From positions 124,001-188,000 of the forward strand of contig NZ_JAJEWL010000006.1 of assembly GCF_020687695.1 (NCBI RefSeq): DNA of 64,000 bases. The letters are read 5' to 3'. Every line of letters begins with the position of its first letter. Positions within the stretch are counted from its first letter, which is position 1. This DNA comes from Pusillimonas sp. MFBS29 (lineage in GTDB: Bacteria; Pseudomonadota; Gammaproteobacteria; Burkholderiales; Burkholderiaceae_B). Positions 27,222 through 37,026 of the stretch are shown here, piece after piece. The translations under genes and the position numbers were made by a program. The notes under the pieces are model-generated. The model did not search any database. It was not told where the DNA came from and saw only the letters and a list, made by a program, of their open reading frames with translations.

Positions 27222-28295
27222 ATGTCTACTCCGCCCACACAAAACCCGCCATTGGCGCCTAATGCCACGACAGACGGACGACCAACAGGGCTGGCAGGCA
27301 TGTCGCCCGCCAATTTCGGCATGGTGATGGCAACGGGCATCGTTTCGCTGGCGGCCCACATGCTGGGGCACGAAAAATCGGCTCACGGGCTGTTCCTGCT
27401 GAATAACCTGCTGTTTGCGGCCTTGTGCGTGCTGACCGTGTTGCGCGCGTTGCGCCATACGCGTGTTTTTCTGGCCGACTTGTCAGATCATCTGCGTGGA
27501 CCCGGTTTTTTCACCACGGTGGCTGCTTGCGCCGTGCTTGCTACGCAGTACATGGTACTGCTGGACGACAGTCATATCGGCATGCTGTTGTGGGCGGCGG
27601 CGCTGGTCATGTGGTTTGTGTTTACCTACGTTATTTTTACAGTGCTTACCGTCAAGCGTGACAAGCCTTCGCTTGACCGGGGCATCAACGGAGGCTGGTT
27701 GCTGGCGGTGGTGGCCACGCAGTCTATTGCGGTGTCCAGCATATTGCTGGGTGCCACCAGCCAGCAGCCTTACCGGCTTGAGCTGAACTTCCTGGCCTTG
27801 TCCATGTGGTTGTGGGGCGGCATGCTTTATATATGGCTGATGTCGCTCATTTTCTATCGCTACACGTATTTTCGGCTGGAACCCGACGACCTGACCCCAC
27901 CGTACTGGATCAATATGGGCGCCATGGCCATTTCCACCCTGGCGGGCTCTTTACTGATAGAGCATTCGGCCGACGCGCCTTATTTGAGCACTCTGCGTCC
28001 GTTTATAAAAGGCTTTACGGTTTTCTATTGGGCGGCGGGCACTTGGTGGATACCCATGTTGCTGATCCTGGGCGTATGGCGCTATGTGTACCGGCGCTTT
28101 CCATTGCGTTACGACCCTTTGTACTGGGGTGCGGTGTTTCCGCTGGGCATGTATGCCGCCTGCACCTGGCATTTGAACCTGGCCATGGAGTTCGAGTTGC
28201 TGGCACGCTTGCCCGCCGTGTTCTTTACCCTGGCGTCGGTAGCCTGGGTATTGGCTTTTGTGGGCTTGTTGCGCAAGATAGCGCGGCGCGGGTGA
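27222..28295 (+). CDS. TDT-family transporter (TehA/SLAC1-like)
   Basis: A membrane protein of about 357 residues with roughly ten hydrophobic segments, of the tellurite-resistance/dicarboxylate transporter (TDT) family. Members include TehA, the yeast malate permease Mae1, sulfite exporter Ssu1 and plant SLAC1. The family start SPANFGMVMATGIVSLAAHMLGH is clear at residue ~27 from the ATG at 27222. The C-terminal part YDPLYWGAVFPLGMYAACTWHL also fits. The substrate may be a dicarboxylate, sulfite or another anion. A GTG at 27198 is an alternative start. It is divergent from prfB with about 180 bases between, and convergent with the dctM gene. Confidence 0.85.
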   Translation: MSTPPTQNPPLAPNATTDGRPTGLAGMSPANFGMVMATGIVSLAAHMLGHEKSAHGLFLLNNLLFAALCVLTVLRALRHTRVFLADLSDHLRGPGFFTTVAACAVLATQYMVLLDDSHIGMLLWAAALVMWFVFTYVIFTVLTVKRDKPSLDRGINGGWLLAVVATQSIAVSSILLGATSQQPYRLELNFLALSMWLWGGMLYIWLMSLIFYRYTYFRLEPDDLTPPYWINMGAMAISTLAGSLLIEHSADAPYLSTLRPFIKGFTVFYWAAGTWWIPMLLILGVWRYVYRRFPLRYDPLYWGAVFPLGMYAACTWHLNLAMEFELLARLPAVFFTLASVAWVLAFVGLLRKIARRG

Positions 28296-28300
28296 TGAGG

Positions 28301-28345
28301 CATCCGGTTGGTTTCAGGCCAGGCGGTCCTGGAGCCAACCGGATG
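28301..28345. terminator. Long hairpin between convergent TDT and dctM genes
   Basis: CATCCGGTTGG and CCAACCGGATG form a perfect 11-base outer stem around a 23-base middle that can pair further (CAGG/CCTG). It lies between two convergent stops. There is no T-run on either side, so termination may be Rho-dependent or weak. Confidence 0.5.
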
Positions 28346-28354
28346 GGATAGCGC

Positions 28355-29635
28355 TTAGAACAGTTTCAGTTCAGGCAGCCATAGCGAGATGGCCGGTATG
28401 TATGTAACCAGCCCCAGGAAGGACAGCAGGATCAGCAGCCATGGCGAAGCGGCGCGCACGACCTGGCCTATGGGCATCTTGGTGATGCCTGCGGTGACGA
28501 ACAGGTTCAGGCCTATGGGCGGCGTGACCATGCCGATTTCCAGATTGACCACAATGATGATGCCCAGGTGGACCGGGTCTATGCCCAGCTGCATGGCGAT
28601 GGGGAACAGAATCGGAGCCAGGATAAGGATGATGCCGGTAGGCTCCATGAACATGCCTGCGACCAGCAGCAGCAGGTTGACCACGATCAGGAACTGCCAG
28701 GCGGCCATGTCCCAGGCCACGATCTGTTCGGCGATGGCTTGCGGAATGCGCTCGGTGGTGAGCACGTGGGCAAACAGCAAGGCATTGACGATGATGAACA
28801 TCAGCATGATGGTCACCTTCGACGCGTCGATCAGTACGTCGGGTACCTGGCGCATGCCAATGTCGCGATATACGAATACCGCAACAAAAAAGGCATAGAC
28901 CGCCGAGACGGCCGCCGCTTCGGTGGGGGTGAAGATGCCACCGTAAATACCGCCAAGGATGATCACAATGAGCATCAGGCCCCAGAACGAATCGCGCGCA
29001 GCCACGGCGACTTCCTTGAGCGAGGCGCGTGGCTGGCGAGGCATGTTCTTGACGCGGGCGACGATATAAATGGCCAGCATCAGCAGGAAGCCCAACAGCA
29101 GGCCGGGTACGACGCCGGCCATGAAGAGCTTGCCGACAGAGGTTTCGGTGGCGGCGCCGTAGACCACCAAGACGATCGAGGGTGGAATAAGTATGCCCAG
29201 GGTGCCAGCGTTACAGATGACACCCGCGGCAAATGATTGTGTATAGCCGGAGCGAACCATGCCGGCAATCACGATGGAGCCGACTGCCACCACCGTGGCG
29301 GGCGAGGATCCTGAGACGGCAGCAAACAGGCAGCAGGCCAGGACTGATGCGATGGCCAGACCACCGTGCAGGTGACCCACTGCTGCGATGGCAAAGCGTA
29401 TCATGCGCCGGGCCACACCACCGGTGGTCATGAATGCGCCGGCCAGCACGAAGAAGGGAATGGCCATGAGTGTGAAATGTTCTGAGGTTTCGAACATTTT
29501 CAGGGACAGCGAGGCCAGTGAATCGTGGCCGAACATCAGTATGGTGAGAATTGATGAAAGCCCCAGGGCCACGGCCACCGGCATGCCGATGAACATGAAC
29601 ACGAACAGCATGATGAAGAGCGCGCCGGTCGTCAT
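28355..29635 (-). CDS. dctM: TRAP dicarboxylate transporter large permease DctM
   Basis: A 426-residue DctM-family protein with about 12 hydrophobic segments. It is the sodium-driven transport subunit of a TRAP system. Family patterns include GSSPATVVAVGS near residue 108, GTLGILIPPSIVLVVYG near 147, IFTPTEAAAVSAVYAF near 235 and the C-terminal GMVTPPIGLNLFV. The gene overlaps the end of dctQ by 4 bases. The set dctP-dctQ-dctM is complete here. Sequence features fit the C4-dicarboxylate group (malate, succinate, fumarate), but TRAP substrates are hard to predict; no DctB/DctD regulators are nearby. Confidence 0.92.
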   Translation of the reverse strand: MTTGALFIMLFVFMFIGMPVAVALGLSSILTILMFGHDSLASLSLKMFETSEHFTLMAIPFFVLAGAFMTTGGVARRMIRFAIAAVGHLHGGLAIASVLACCLFAAVSGSSPATVVAVGSIVIAGMVRSGYTQSFAAGVICNAGTLGILIPPSIVLVVYGAATETSVGKLFMAGVVPGLLLGFLLMLAIYIVARVKNMPRQPRASLKEVAVAARDSFWGLMLIVIILGGIYGGIFTPTEAAAVSAVYAFFVAVFVYRDIGMRQVPDVLIDASKVTIMLMFIIVNALLFAHVLTTERIPQAIAEQIVAWDMAAWQFLIVVNLLLLVAGMFMEPTGIILILAPILFPIAMQLGIDPVHLGIIIVVNLEIGMVTPPIGLNLFVTAGITKMPIGQVVRAASPWLLILLSFLGLVTYIPAISLWLPELKLF

Positions 29636-30174
29636 GGTCTGGTCTCCGTGGAAGTGTCGTCGCTGGAATACTTGAGGGCGTCTTCAGCCTCGTCGCCCAG
29701 CAGATGCGCTTCTTTGCCTGTGGCCAGCTTGAACAGTATCTGGCCGAAACGGAACAGCAGCAGGACGAAGCCTATGGGCATGACCATGCGCGGTATCCAT
29801 TGGTAGATGGGGATGTCTTGGGCCAGTATGCCGATGTCGTATATTTTTGAAACGTAGATCCAGCTACCGGTCAGGACAATGACGGTATACAGCAGGCACA
29901 GCGCGGTGGCGATAATGTTCAGGACATGGGCAACTGGCTTGGGCAGTACCTTGACCAGGGCATCGACCCCTATGTGGGTATTGACACGCACGCCATATGA
30001 AATGCCCAGGAAAATCAGGCCGGCGAACAGAAAAATGCTTAGTTCAAGCGCCCACACAAAGCTGTAGTTGAAGACGTACCGCGCGATGACCTGGACGAAG
30101 GTGACCAGGGTCATGGCGGCCAGAATCAGGCCGATAAGCCCTTCTTCCAGCCGCTCGTACCAGGCTGCTTTCAT
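29632..30174 (-). CDS. dctQ: TRAP dicarboxylate transporter small permease DctQ
   Basis: A protein of about 180 residues with four hydrophobic segments, the small membrane subunit of the TRAP transporter. The pattern WALELSIFLFAGLIFLGISYG near residue 45 and RVNTHIGVDALV after it are characteristic. The ATG at 30174 is supported by GGAG 8 bases upstream; a GTG at 30189 is an alternative. It lies between dctP (54-base gap) and dctM (4-base overlap). Confidence 0.9.
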   Translation of the reverse strand: MKAAWYERLEEGLIGLILAAMTLVTFVQVIARYVFNYSFVWALELSIFLFAGLIFLGISYGVRVNTHIGVDALVKVLPKPVAHVLNIIATALCLLYTVIVLTGSWIYVSKIYDIGILAQDIPIYQWIPRMVMPIGFVLLLFRFGQILFKLATGKEAHLLGDEAEDALKYSSDDTSTETRP

Positions 30175-30228
30175 GTGTTTGCTCCGCACAAGGATGAAGG
30201 CCGCGCAAGCGCGGCCTTCAGGACTGTT

Positions 30229-31272
<1,044 letters not shown>

Positions 31273-31282
31273 CTAGATTGAC

Positions 31283-31311
31283 ACTTTAGACGCCTGTATC
31301 GTGGGTGTAAA
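31283..31311 (-). promoter_or_regulatory. Candidate sigma-70 promoter of dctPQM
   Basis: On the minus strand TTTACA (31311-31306) and TAAAGT (31288-31283) are separated by exactly 17 bases. They lie about 50 bases upstream of the dctP start. The -10 is imperfect but the spacing and -35 are good. Confidence 0.4.
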
Positions 31312-31339
31312 GCTTGAGGTTTAAGGGTTTTACATAGGT

Positions 31340-32200
31340 TTATTCCGCGTCGTTACCCTTGCGAACACGCTCGGAGCGTCGGCGCAGGAGCTCCAGCGTG
31401 GCGAGAAACAATATAGATACGATGATCAGCAAGGTGGCCACGGCCAGGATGGTGGGGCTTATCTGTTCACGCAGGCCGGCGAACATCTGACGAGGTATGG
31501 TGCCCTGTTCAGGGCCGGCCAGAAACAGCACCAGCACAATCTCGTCGAATGACGTTACAAACGCAAAGAGCGCACCTGAAATGACGCCCGGCCGGATAAG
31601 CGGAATGATGACATCGCAGAAAACCCTGAACGGCGAGGCACCCATGCTTAGCCCGGCGTGGTACAAAGAACGGTCAAAGCCGCTGAGCGTGGCGGTGACT
31701 GTAATGATGACAAAGGGAACGCCCAGTGCGGCGTGGGCAATGATGATGCCGGTAAACGTGCCCACCAGGTTGAAACGCGTGTAGAAAAAGAACATGCCGG
31801 CGGCCACGATGATGAGCGGCACGATCATGGGCGAGAGCAGCAGTGCGGTAATCGTGCGCCGGAACGGCATGGTGTCGCTGGCCAGCCCCACAGCGGCCAC
31901 CGTACCCAGCGTGGTGGCAATGATGGTGGCGCAAACTCCGATGAAGAAACTGTTGCGTATGGCCATAAGCCAGTTGTGGCTGTTGAAAATGGCTTCGTAC
32001 CATTTCAGCGAGTAGGCTTCCGGATCAAGCCGCAGCATGCCAGGCGTAAAGCTGAAGAACGGTTCGGCGTTGAACGACAGCGGAATAATGACCAGTATGG
32101 GCAGCATCAGGAAGAACAGTACGGCCCAGGCGGTCAGCTTGAGCGCGTAGGCGCCGAGCTTGTGCCGCCAGGAGTAATAGGCCGGGTAGGTAGCGTCCAT
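31340..32200 (-). CDS. ABC transporter permease, PotC-type
   Basis: A 286-residue inner-membrane permease with about six helices, of the polyamine/opine/iron-type ABC importer family. The EAA loop contacting the ATPase is visible as HAGLSMGASPFRVFCDVIIPLIRPG near residue 190. It follows the PotB-type permease by 10 bases and is last in a four-gene operon (ATPase, binding protein, PotB, PotC). Its binding protein resembles PotD/PotF-type proteins, so polyamines or similar cations are plausible substrates, though not established. Confidence 0.9.
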   Translation of the reverse strand: MDATYPAYYSWRHKLGAYALKLTAWAVLFFLMLPILVIIPLSFNAEPFFSFTPGMLRLDPEAYSLKWYEAIFNSHNWLMAIRNSFFIGVCATIIATTLGTVAAVGLASDTMPFRRTITALLLSPMIVPLIIVAAGMFFFYTRFNLVGTFTGIIIAHAALGVPFVIITVTATLSGFDRSLYHAGLSMGASPFRVFCDVIIPLIRPGVISGALFAFVTSFDEIVLVLFLAGPEQGTIPRQMFAGLREQISPTILAVATLLIIVSILFLATLELLRRRSERVRKGNDAE

Positions 32201-32210
32201 GGTGTATCCG

Positions 32211-33455
32211 TTAACCCAATTTGATGTTGCGCGCGCCTATCAGGCGATCGTAAGTCCAGTACAGCACCAGAATCAGCACCAGCAGCAGCGTGCCCAGCGC
32301 GGCGGCCAGGCCCCAGTTGTTCGAGCGCTGCATATGAAATGCGATGATGTTGGAAATCATTTGCCCGTCGGTGCCGCCGACCAGCGCGGGGGTTATGTAA
32401 TAACCCACGGAAATGATGAAAACCAGCAGCGATCCGGCGCTCAGGCCGGGCAGCGTCAGGGGCAGGAAAATGCGTACGAAGGCCGAGAACGGCCGGCTGC
32501 CAAGCGATAGCGCAGCCCGCACAAAGCTTGGATCTATGCCTTTCATGACGCTGTACAGCGGCAGGATCATGAAGGGCAGCAAGATGTGCGTCATGGCAAT
32601 GATGGTGGCAAAGCGCGTATACAGCATTTCAAGCGGGCTGTTGATCAGCCCGAGCGATTCGAATACGGAATTCAGCACACCGTTGGTCTGCAGCAGGGCT
32701 ATCCACGACGTGGTACGCACCAGCAGCGAGGTCCAGAACGGCAACAGCACCAGGACCATCAGCATGCCGGCGATGCGTCGTGGCGCGTGGGCCAGGTAAT
32801 AAGCCAGCGGATAGCCCAGGGCTATGCACAGCAGGGTAATAACCAAGGCTATACCCAGCGTCTTGGTGTATAGCTGTATATAGATGCTGGCAGATTCGCG
32901 CTGCTGGATTTCATTCTGCGCGTTGCGTTCAAGATCGAGAGCCGTCAGGTAATAGGTGTCGGTGTAGACCTGGCCCGTTACCTTTATGGCGCGCCATAGT
33001 TCGGGCTGGCCCCAACGTGGATCGGCCTCGGTAAGCAAGGTCTTGCCGTCCTTGATCAGCGTGTCGTCGGGCAACCTGCGAAACTTGCGCGCTGTGGAGT
33101 TGACCAGACTGGATGCGCCCGGATAGGCACGGTTGATGGCCGCAGCCAGCACGCCGGAGCGGCGCGATTCGGCCAGTTCCTTGAGTTCTTTTGCGAAGGT
33201 TGAAAAAACGACAGGATCGGGCAGTTCCGTTTTCTTCCAGCCCGATAGCTCTTGTACGGTTTTCGGGATGAGCTCGACCAGCGTGGGGTTATAGACACTG
33301 CGATACAGCATGGTGGCTATGGGTGCCACGAATGCAAAGAATATGAAAACGAGCAAGGGTACGACCAGCAACAGGCTGGCGCGCTTGCGGCGCTTCAAAG
33401 CCCGTATTTCAGCCCGGATTTCGTCGGCCGATAATGCTGCCTGCTGACTGGTCAT
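32211..33455 (-). CDS. ABC transporter permease, PotB-type with a large periplasmic insertion
   Basis: A 414-residue permease, much longer than ordinary PotB proteins (about 285). Transmembrane helix 1 (about residues 27-50) is followed by some 140 soluble residues (about 55-192) before helix 2 (about 198-222). From there the protein is a normal permease, with EAA loop RAALSLGSRPFSAFVRIFLPLTLPG. The inserted segment contains PGASSLVNSTARKFRRLPDDTL and should face the periplasm. Similar long-loop PotB variants occur in proteobacterial opine/polyamine-like importers. It lies 10 bases upstream of the PotC-type gene and 18 bases after the binding-protein gene. Confidence 0.88.
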   Translation of the reverse strand: MTSQQAALSADEIRAEIRALKRRKRASLLLVVPLLVFIFFAFVAPIATMLYRSVYNPTLVELIPKTVQELSGWKKTELPDPVVFSTFAKELKELAESRRSGVLAAAINRAYPGASSLVNSTARKFRRLPDDTLIKDGKTLLTEADPRWGQPELWRAIKVTGQVYTDTYYLTALDLERNAQNEIQQRESASIYIQLYTKTLGIALVITLLCIALGYPLAYYLAHAPRRIAGMLMVLVLLPFWTSLLVRTTSWIALLQTNGVLNSVFESLGLINSPLEMLYTRFATIIAMTHILLPFMILPLYSVMKGIDPSFVRAALSLGSRPFSAFVRIFLPLTLPGLSAGSLLVFIISVGYYITPALVGGTDGQMISNIIAFHMQRSNNWGLAAALGTLLLVLILVLYWTYDRLIGARNIKLG

Positions 33456-33473
33456 ACCCTGGATCCGCCTAAC

Positions 33474-34538
33474 TTATTTCAATAGCCATTCGTTGAATTT
33501 TTCACCCAGCGATTCACCATAGTCGGCCCAGAAGATGCCGTCGGCCTTCAGACCTTTGTCGACGTGGGTGCTGGGCAGATGGTCGATTACGCTTTTATCA
33601 ACCAGGGCCATGGATGATTTGCGGGGTGGGCCGTAAGCCACATCCTGGAAGCCTGCCAGAGCCTTGGTGCTGGTGGTGAAGCTGACGAAGTCAAGGGCCA
33701 GTTCAAGATTGGGTGTGCCTTTGACGATGCCCCAGGCGTCGAGATCGTACAGGTTGCCGTCCCAGACCATGGTGAAGGGCTTGCCTTCACGCTTGATGGC
33801 GTCAAAGAAGCGGCCATTGGCTGATTGCACCATGACGGCTCCACCGTCGTTCAGCAACTGAGGGGCTTGCGACCAGCTGTCGAACCAGACGATTTCGGAC
33901 TTGATGGTGTCGAGCTTGGCAAAGGCCCGCTCCTGGCCTTCGGGGGTGGACAGGACCTTGTAGACGTCTTCTTCCTTGACGCCGTCGGCCAGCAGGGCCC
34001 ATTCAAGATTGACCTGGGCACGCTTGCGCAACGCACGTTTGCCGGGGAATTTCTTCAGGTCGAACAGGTCTTCGATGGTGGAAGGAGCCTTGTCGCCTAT
34101 GGTTTTGTTGTTATAGGCATAGACCGTGCTCCAGACGATTTCGCCCACACCGCACTCGTTCTCGAGGGCTGCAGGGATGAAGTCTTCCTCGGCCGGTGTG
34201 CCGTCGTCGCCCTTGAGCAGAATGTCGCGCGGGATGACCTCGAGCAGACCTTCAGCGCAGGCGCGCTCCAGATCGATGGTTTCGATGTCGACCACATCCC
34301 ACTGGATCTTGCCGGCTTCGACCTGGGCCTTGATTTCAGCTACCCCGCCCGTGTAGTTCTCGAACAGGATCTGGGTGCCGGTCTTGGCCATATAGGGGTC
34401 GATCTGGTGCACCTTCTGTGCCGCGCCATAGGCACCGCCAAACGATACAACCGTCAGGCTTTTCTGCGCCTGCGCTGTGCCCCCGAACGCCAGGCCCAGC
34501 ACCAGCGCCGGGCCCAACAGGGATGTGATTTTTTTCAT
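33474..34538 (-). CDS. ABC transporter periplasmic binding protein, PotD/spermidine-type
   Basis: A 354-residue extracellular solute-binding protein with a signal peptide ending near FGGTAQAQ. The mature protein begins KSLTVVSFGGAYGAAQKV, the start common to PotD-like and iron/opine-binding proteins. WDVVDIETIDLERACAEGLL and the tail FWADYGESLGEKFNEWLLK are typical. It binds the substrate and delivers it to the PotB/PotC-type permeases encoded downstream. The ATPase gene ends two bases before it, so all four genes form an operon. Ligand identity is not certain. Confidence 0.9.
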   Translation of the reverse strand: MKKITSLLGPALVLGLAFGGTAQAQKSLTVVSFGGAYGAAQKVHQIDPYMAKTGTQILFENYTGGVAEIKAQVEAGKIQWDVVDIETIDLERACAEGLLEVIPRDILLKGDDGTPAEEDFIPAALENECGVGEIVWSTVYAYNNKTIGDKAPSTIEDLFDLKKFPGKRALRKRAQVNLEWALLADGVKEEDVYKVLSTPEGQERAFAKLDTIKSEIVWFDSWSQAPQLLNDGGAVMVQSANGRFFDAIKREGKPFTMVWDGNLYDLDAWGIVKGTPNLELALDFVSFTTSTKALAGFQDVAYGPPRKSSMALVDKSVIDHLPSTHVDKGLKADGIFWADYGESLGEKFNEWLLK

Positions 34539-34540
34539 GG

Positions 34541-35668
34541 CTATTCTCCTTGGACTGGGGATGAGTGGTTGCTGAAGGCGAAACAGTCGCTGGTCATCCA
34601 GGCCAGAACGGTTTCCTGGCCCTCGGTGAAATCGGGGGCCTTGGTATCGTTTAGTGTCTTGACGGTGACGTTGCTGCCGTCGGACAACTGAAAGTAATAG
34701 CGGATGAAGTCACCCACGTAATGGCGGGTGATGAATTTGGCTGAAATTTGATTGTCGTAGGTCTGATCGCTGGTTTTTATGACCAGCTTTTCGGGGCGTA
34801 CCGAGATGATGCACTGGCTGTCGCCGGCCGTGCAGTTGCCGTTGCGCGCTTGCAGTGGTGTACCGCATTGCAGGGTTGCACCGACGGTTTCAGTGCCGGC
34901 GCCTTGCGACAGCGTGGCCGATATCAGGTTGTTCTCGCCGATGAAGCTGGCAACGAACGCGTTCGCGGGCCGTTCGTACAGGTCGTCGGGTGAGGCATAT
35001 TGCTGGACCACGCCTTCGTTGAACACCGCAATGCGGCTGGACATGGTCAGTGCTTCGACCTGATCGTGCGTGACATAAATGACCGTGAAACCCAGTTTCT
35101 GATGCAGGCGGGTTATCTCGAACTGCATTTGCTCGCGCAGTTTTTTGTCGAGGGCGCCCAGGGGTTCGTCCATAAGGACCAGTGTGGGCTCGAAAATCAG
35201 CGCCCGGGCCAGTGCCACGCGCTGGCGCTGGCCGCCTGACAGCTGGCCGGGGTGACGGTCGCCAAAGTGGCTGAGTTCAATCAGCTTCAGGTAGTGTTCG
35301 ACTTTTTCCTTGATCTCTTTTTTGGGCAGCTTGCGTACCGTTAGCGGGTAAGCCAGGTTCTGGGCAACCGTAAGATGAGGAAAGAGGGCATAGTTCTGGA
35401 AGACCATGCCGATATTGCGTTTGTAGGGAGCCGTATTGGTGATGGGCGTGCCGCCTACCGTTATAGTGCCGCTGGTGACGTTTTCAAAGCCCGCCAGCAT
35501 CATGAGCACGGTGGTTTTGCCTGAACCTGAAGGGCCCAGCAGGGTGACAAATTCGCCTTGTTTGACGTCGAGGTTGAAATCCTTGACGACCAGTGTTTTC
35601 TGATCGTATGTCTTTTTGACGCCGGTAAATTTTAAAAATTCTTCCTGGCCTGCTTGTTCCATCGGCAT
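34541..35668 (-). CDS. ABC transporter ATP-binding protein, PotA-type
   Basis: A 375-residue ATPase driving the polyamine/opine-type importer. Walker A is GPSGSGKTT near residue 45, the signature [15 protein letters not shown] near 140, Walker B VLMDEPLGALD near 163, and the H-loop VTHDQVEAL near 200. A C-terminal TOBE domain follows (about 290-360), as in PotA and other CUT1/MOI ATPases. First gene of the operon. It is divergent from the YhaO-like gene with about 100 bases between, where the operon promoter must lie. Confidence 0.93.
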   Translation of the reverse strand: MPMEQAGQEEFLKFTGVKKTYDQKTLVVKDFNLDVKQGEFVTLLGPSGSGKTTVLMMLAGFENVTSGTITVGGTPITNTAPYKRNIGMVFQNYALFPHLTVAQNLAYPLTVRKLPKKEIKEKVEHYLKLIELSHFGDRHPGQLSGGQRQRVALARALIFEPTLVLMDEPLGALDKKLREQMQFEITRLHQKLGFTVIYVTHDQVEALTMSSRIAVFNEGVVQQYASPDDLYERPANAFVASFIGENNLISATLSQGAGTETVGATLQCGTPLQARNGNCTAGDSQCIISVRPEKLVIKTSDQTYDNQISAKFITRHYVGDFIRYYFQLSDGSNVTVKTLNDTKAPDFTEGQETVLAWMTSDCFAFSNHSSPVQGE

Positions 35669-35766
35669 TCCGGTTGTTCTTGCTGTGGTAAAGAGGGTTC
35701 ACATTTAGAATAGCACCAGACCTAATAGTTTTAACCAAGGGTTTTCCCAGAAAAAAGGAATGTTTC

Positions 35767-37023
35767 GTGAGGTTTATCCATGCAGCCGACATCCATCTTG
35801 ACAGTCCGCTGACCGGTCTGAGTGTTTATCAGGACGCACCGGCAGACAGGTTGCGCACGGCTACCCGCGAAGCGTTCACGCGTCTGGTTAGTCTGGCCAT
35901 TGAAGCGTCGGTTGATTTCATGGTGATAGCCGGCGATCTTTATGATGGCAACTGGAAAGACCACAATACCGGCTTGTATTTCGTGGCCCAGATGGGCCGC
36001 CTTGAGCGGGCCGGCATCCCCGTCTATCTGCTTTACGGCAATCACGATGCTGAAAGCCAGATGACCCGCAAGCTGATGATGCCCGGCAATGTGCATGTGT
36101 TTCCCGCGAACAAGGCACACACGTATACGAACGATGAACTGAAGCTGGCGGTGCACGGGCGCAGCTTCAAGGTCGCAGCGACCACCGATAATCTGGCTGC
36201 GACGTATCCGCCGCCGGTGCCTGGCATGTTCAATATAGGTGTGCTGCATACCGCGCTCGAGGGCAATGCCGCCCATGCAAACTACGCGCCGTGCTCACTA
36301 GATGAGTTGCAGGCCAGGGGTTATCAGTATTGGGCCCTGGGCCATGTGCACGAGTACCGGATGTGGCCCGGCGACACCTGTGTCGTCTTTCCCGGCAATC
36401 TGCAGGGCCGCAATATTCGCGAAACCGGTCCGCGTGGTGCTGTCATGGTCAATGTCGATGCTCAGGGCCAGATCCAGGTCGAACGCCTGCTGGTCGATGT
36501 GCTGCGCTGGCACAGGCTCGAGGTCGATGTGTCGGCATGCGCATCGTTTGGGCAGGTAGTGCGCACCGTAGGCAGCTCCCTGCAAGATCTGCTCTTTGCT
36601 CACGACGCTGATTTGCTGCTGGTAGTTCGTGTTGTTATGCAGGGCGTCAGTGCCGTGCACGGCGAGCTGTTCGGCCAGGAAGGCCAGTTGCGTGCCGAAG
36701 TGCTGGGCCAGGTGGCGGCATTGGGACACGACCGCTTGTGGCTCGAGAAGGTCAAGCTGGCTACGCAAGCGCCGGCCGACGCCGATACCGGGCATGACCA
36801 TATCGAAGCCCTTGCCGATTTACGTACGCTGCTGCTGCAGGCTGAATCCGATCCGGAATTTCTCGAAAGCCTGCAAAATGAACTTATGGGTCTGGTAGGC
36901 AAGGCGCCGCTGGAACTTCAAGACAGCGTGCCCTGGTTCGACGATATCCGTTCAGGCGACATGAGCCGCTTGCTGAAGGAAGTCGGCCCGGCCCTGATGG
37001 CTCATCTGAGCAAGGCGGAGTAG
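35767..37023 (+). CDS. DNA repair metallophosphoesterase, YhaO/SbcD-like
   Basis: A 418-residue calcineurin-like phosphoesterase of the Mre11/SbcD/YhaO group, nucleases that act with an SMC-like ATPase on DNA ends. All metal-binding motifs are present: ADIHLD (residues 7-12), GDLYD near 57, GNHD near 92 and GHVHE near 195. The start is a GTG at 35767 with AAGGA 7 bases upstream. The downstream ATPase gene begins 3 bases after the stop, so the pair is co-expressed. The partner is of the YhaN type, hence YhaO-like rather than canonical SbcD. Confidence 0.88.
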   Translation: MRFIHAADIHLDSPLTGLSVYQDAPADRLRTATREAFTRLVSLAIEASVDFMVIAGDLYDGNWKDHNTGLYFVAQMGRLERAGIPVYLLYGNHDAESQMTRKLMMPGNVHVFPANKAHTYTNDELKLAVHGRSFKVAATTDNLAATYPPPVPGMFNIGVLHTALEGNAAHANYAPCSLDELQARGYQYWALGHVHEYRMWPGDTCVVFPGNLQGRNIRETGPRGAVMVNVDAQGQIQVERLLVDVLRWHRLEVDVSACASFGQVVRTVGSSLQDLLFAHDADLLLVVRVVMQGVSAVHGELFGQEGQLRAEVLGQVAALGHDRLWLEKVKLATQAPADADTGHDHIEALADLRTLLLQAESDPEFLESLQNELMGLVGKAPLELQDSVPWFDDIRSGDMSRLLKEVGPALMAHLSKAE

Positions 37024-37026
37024 TAC

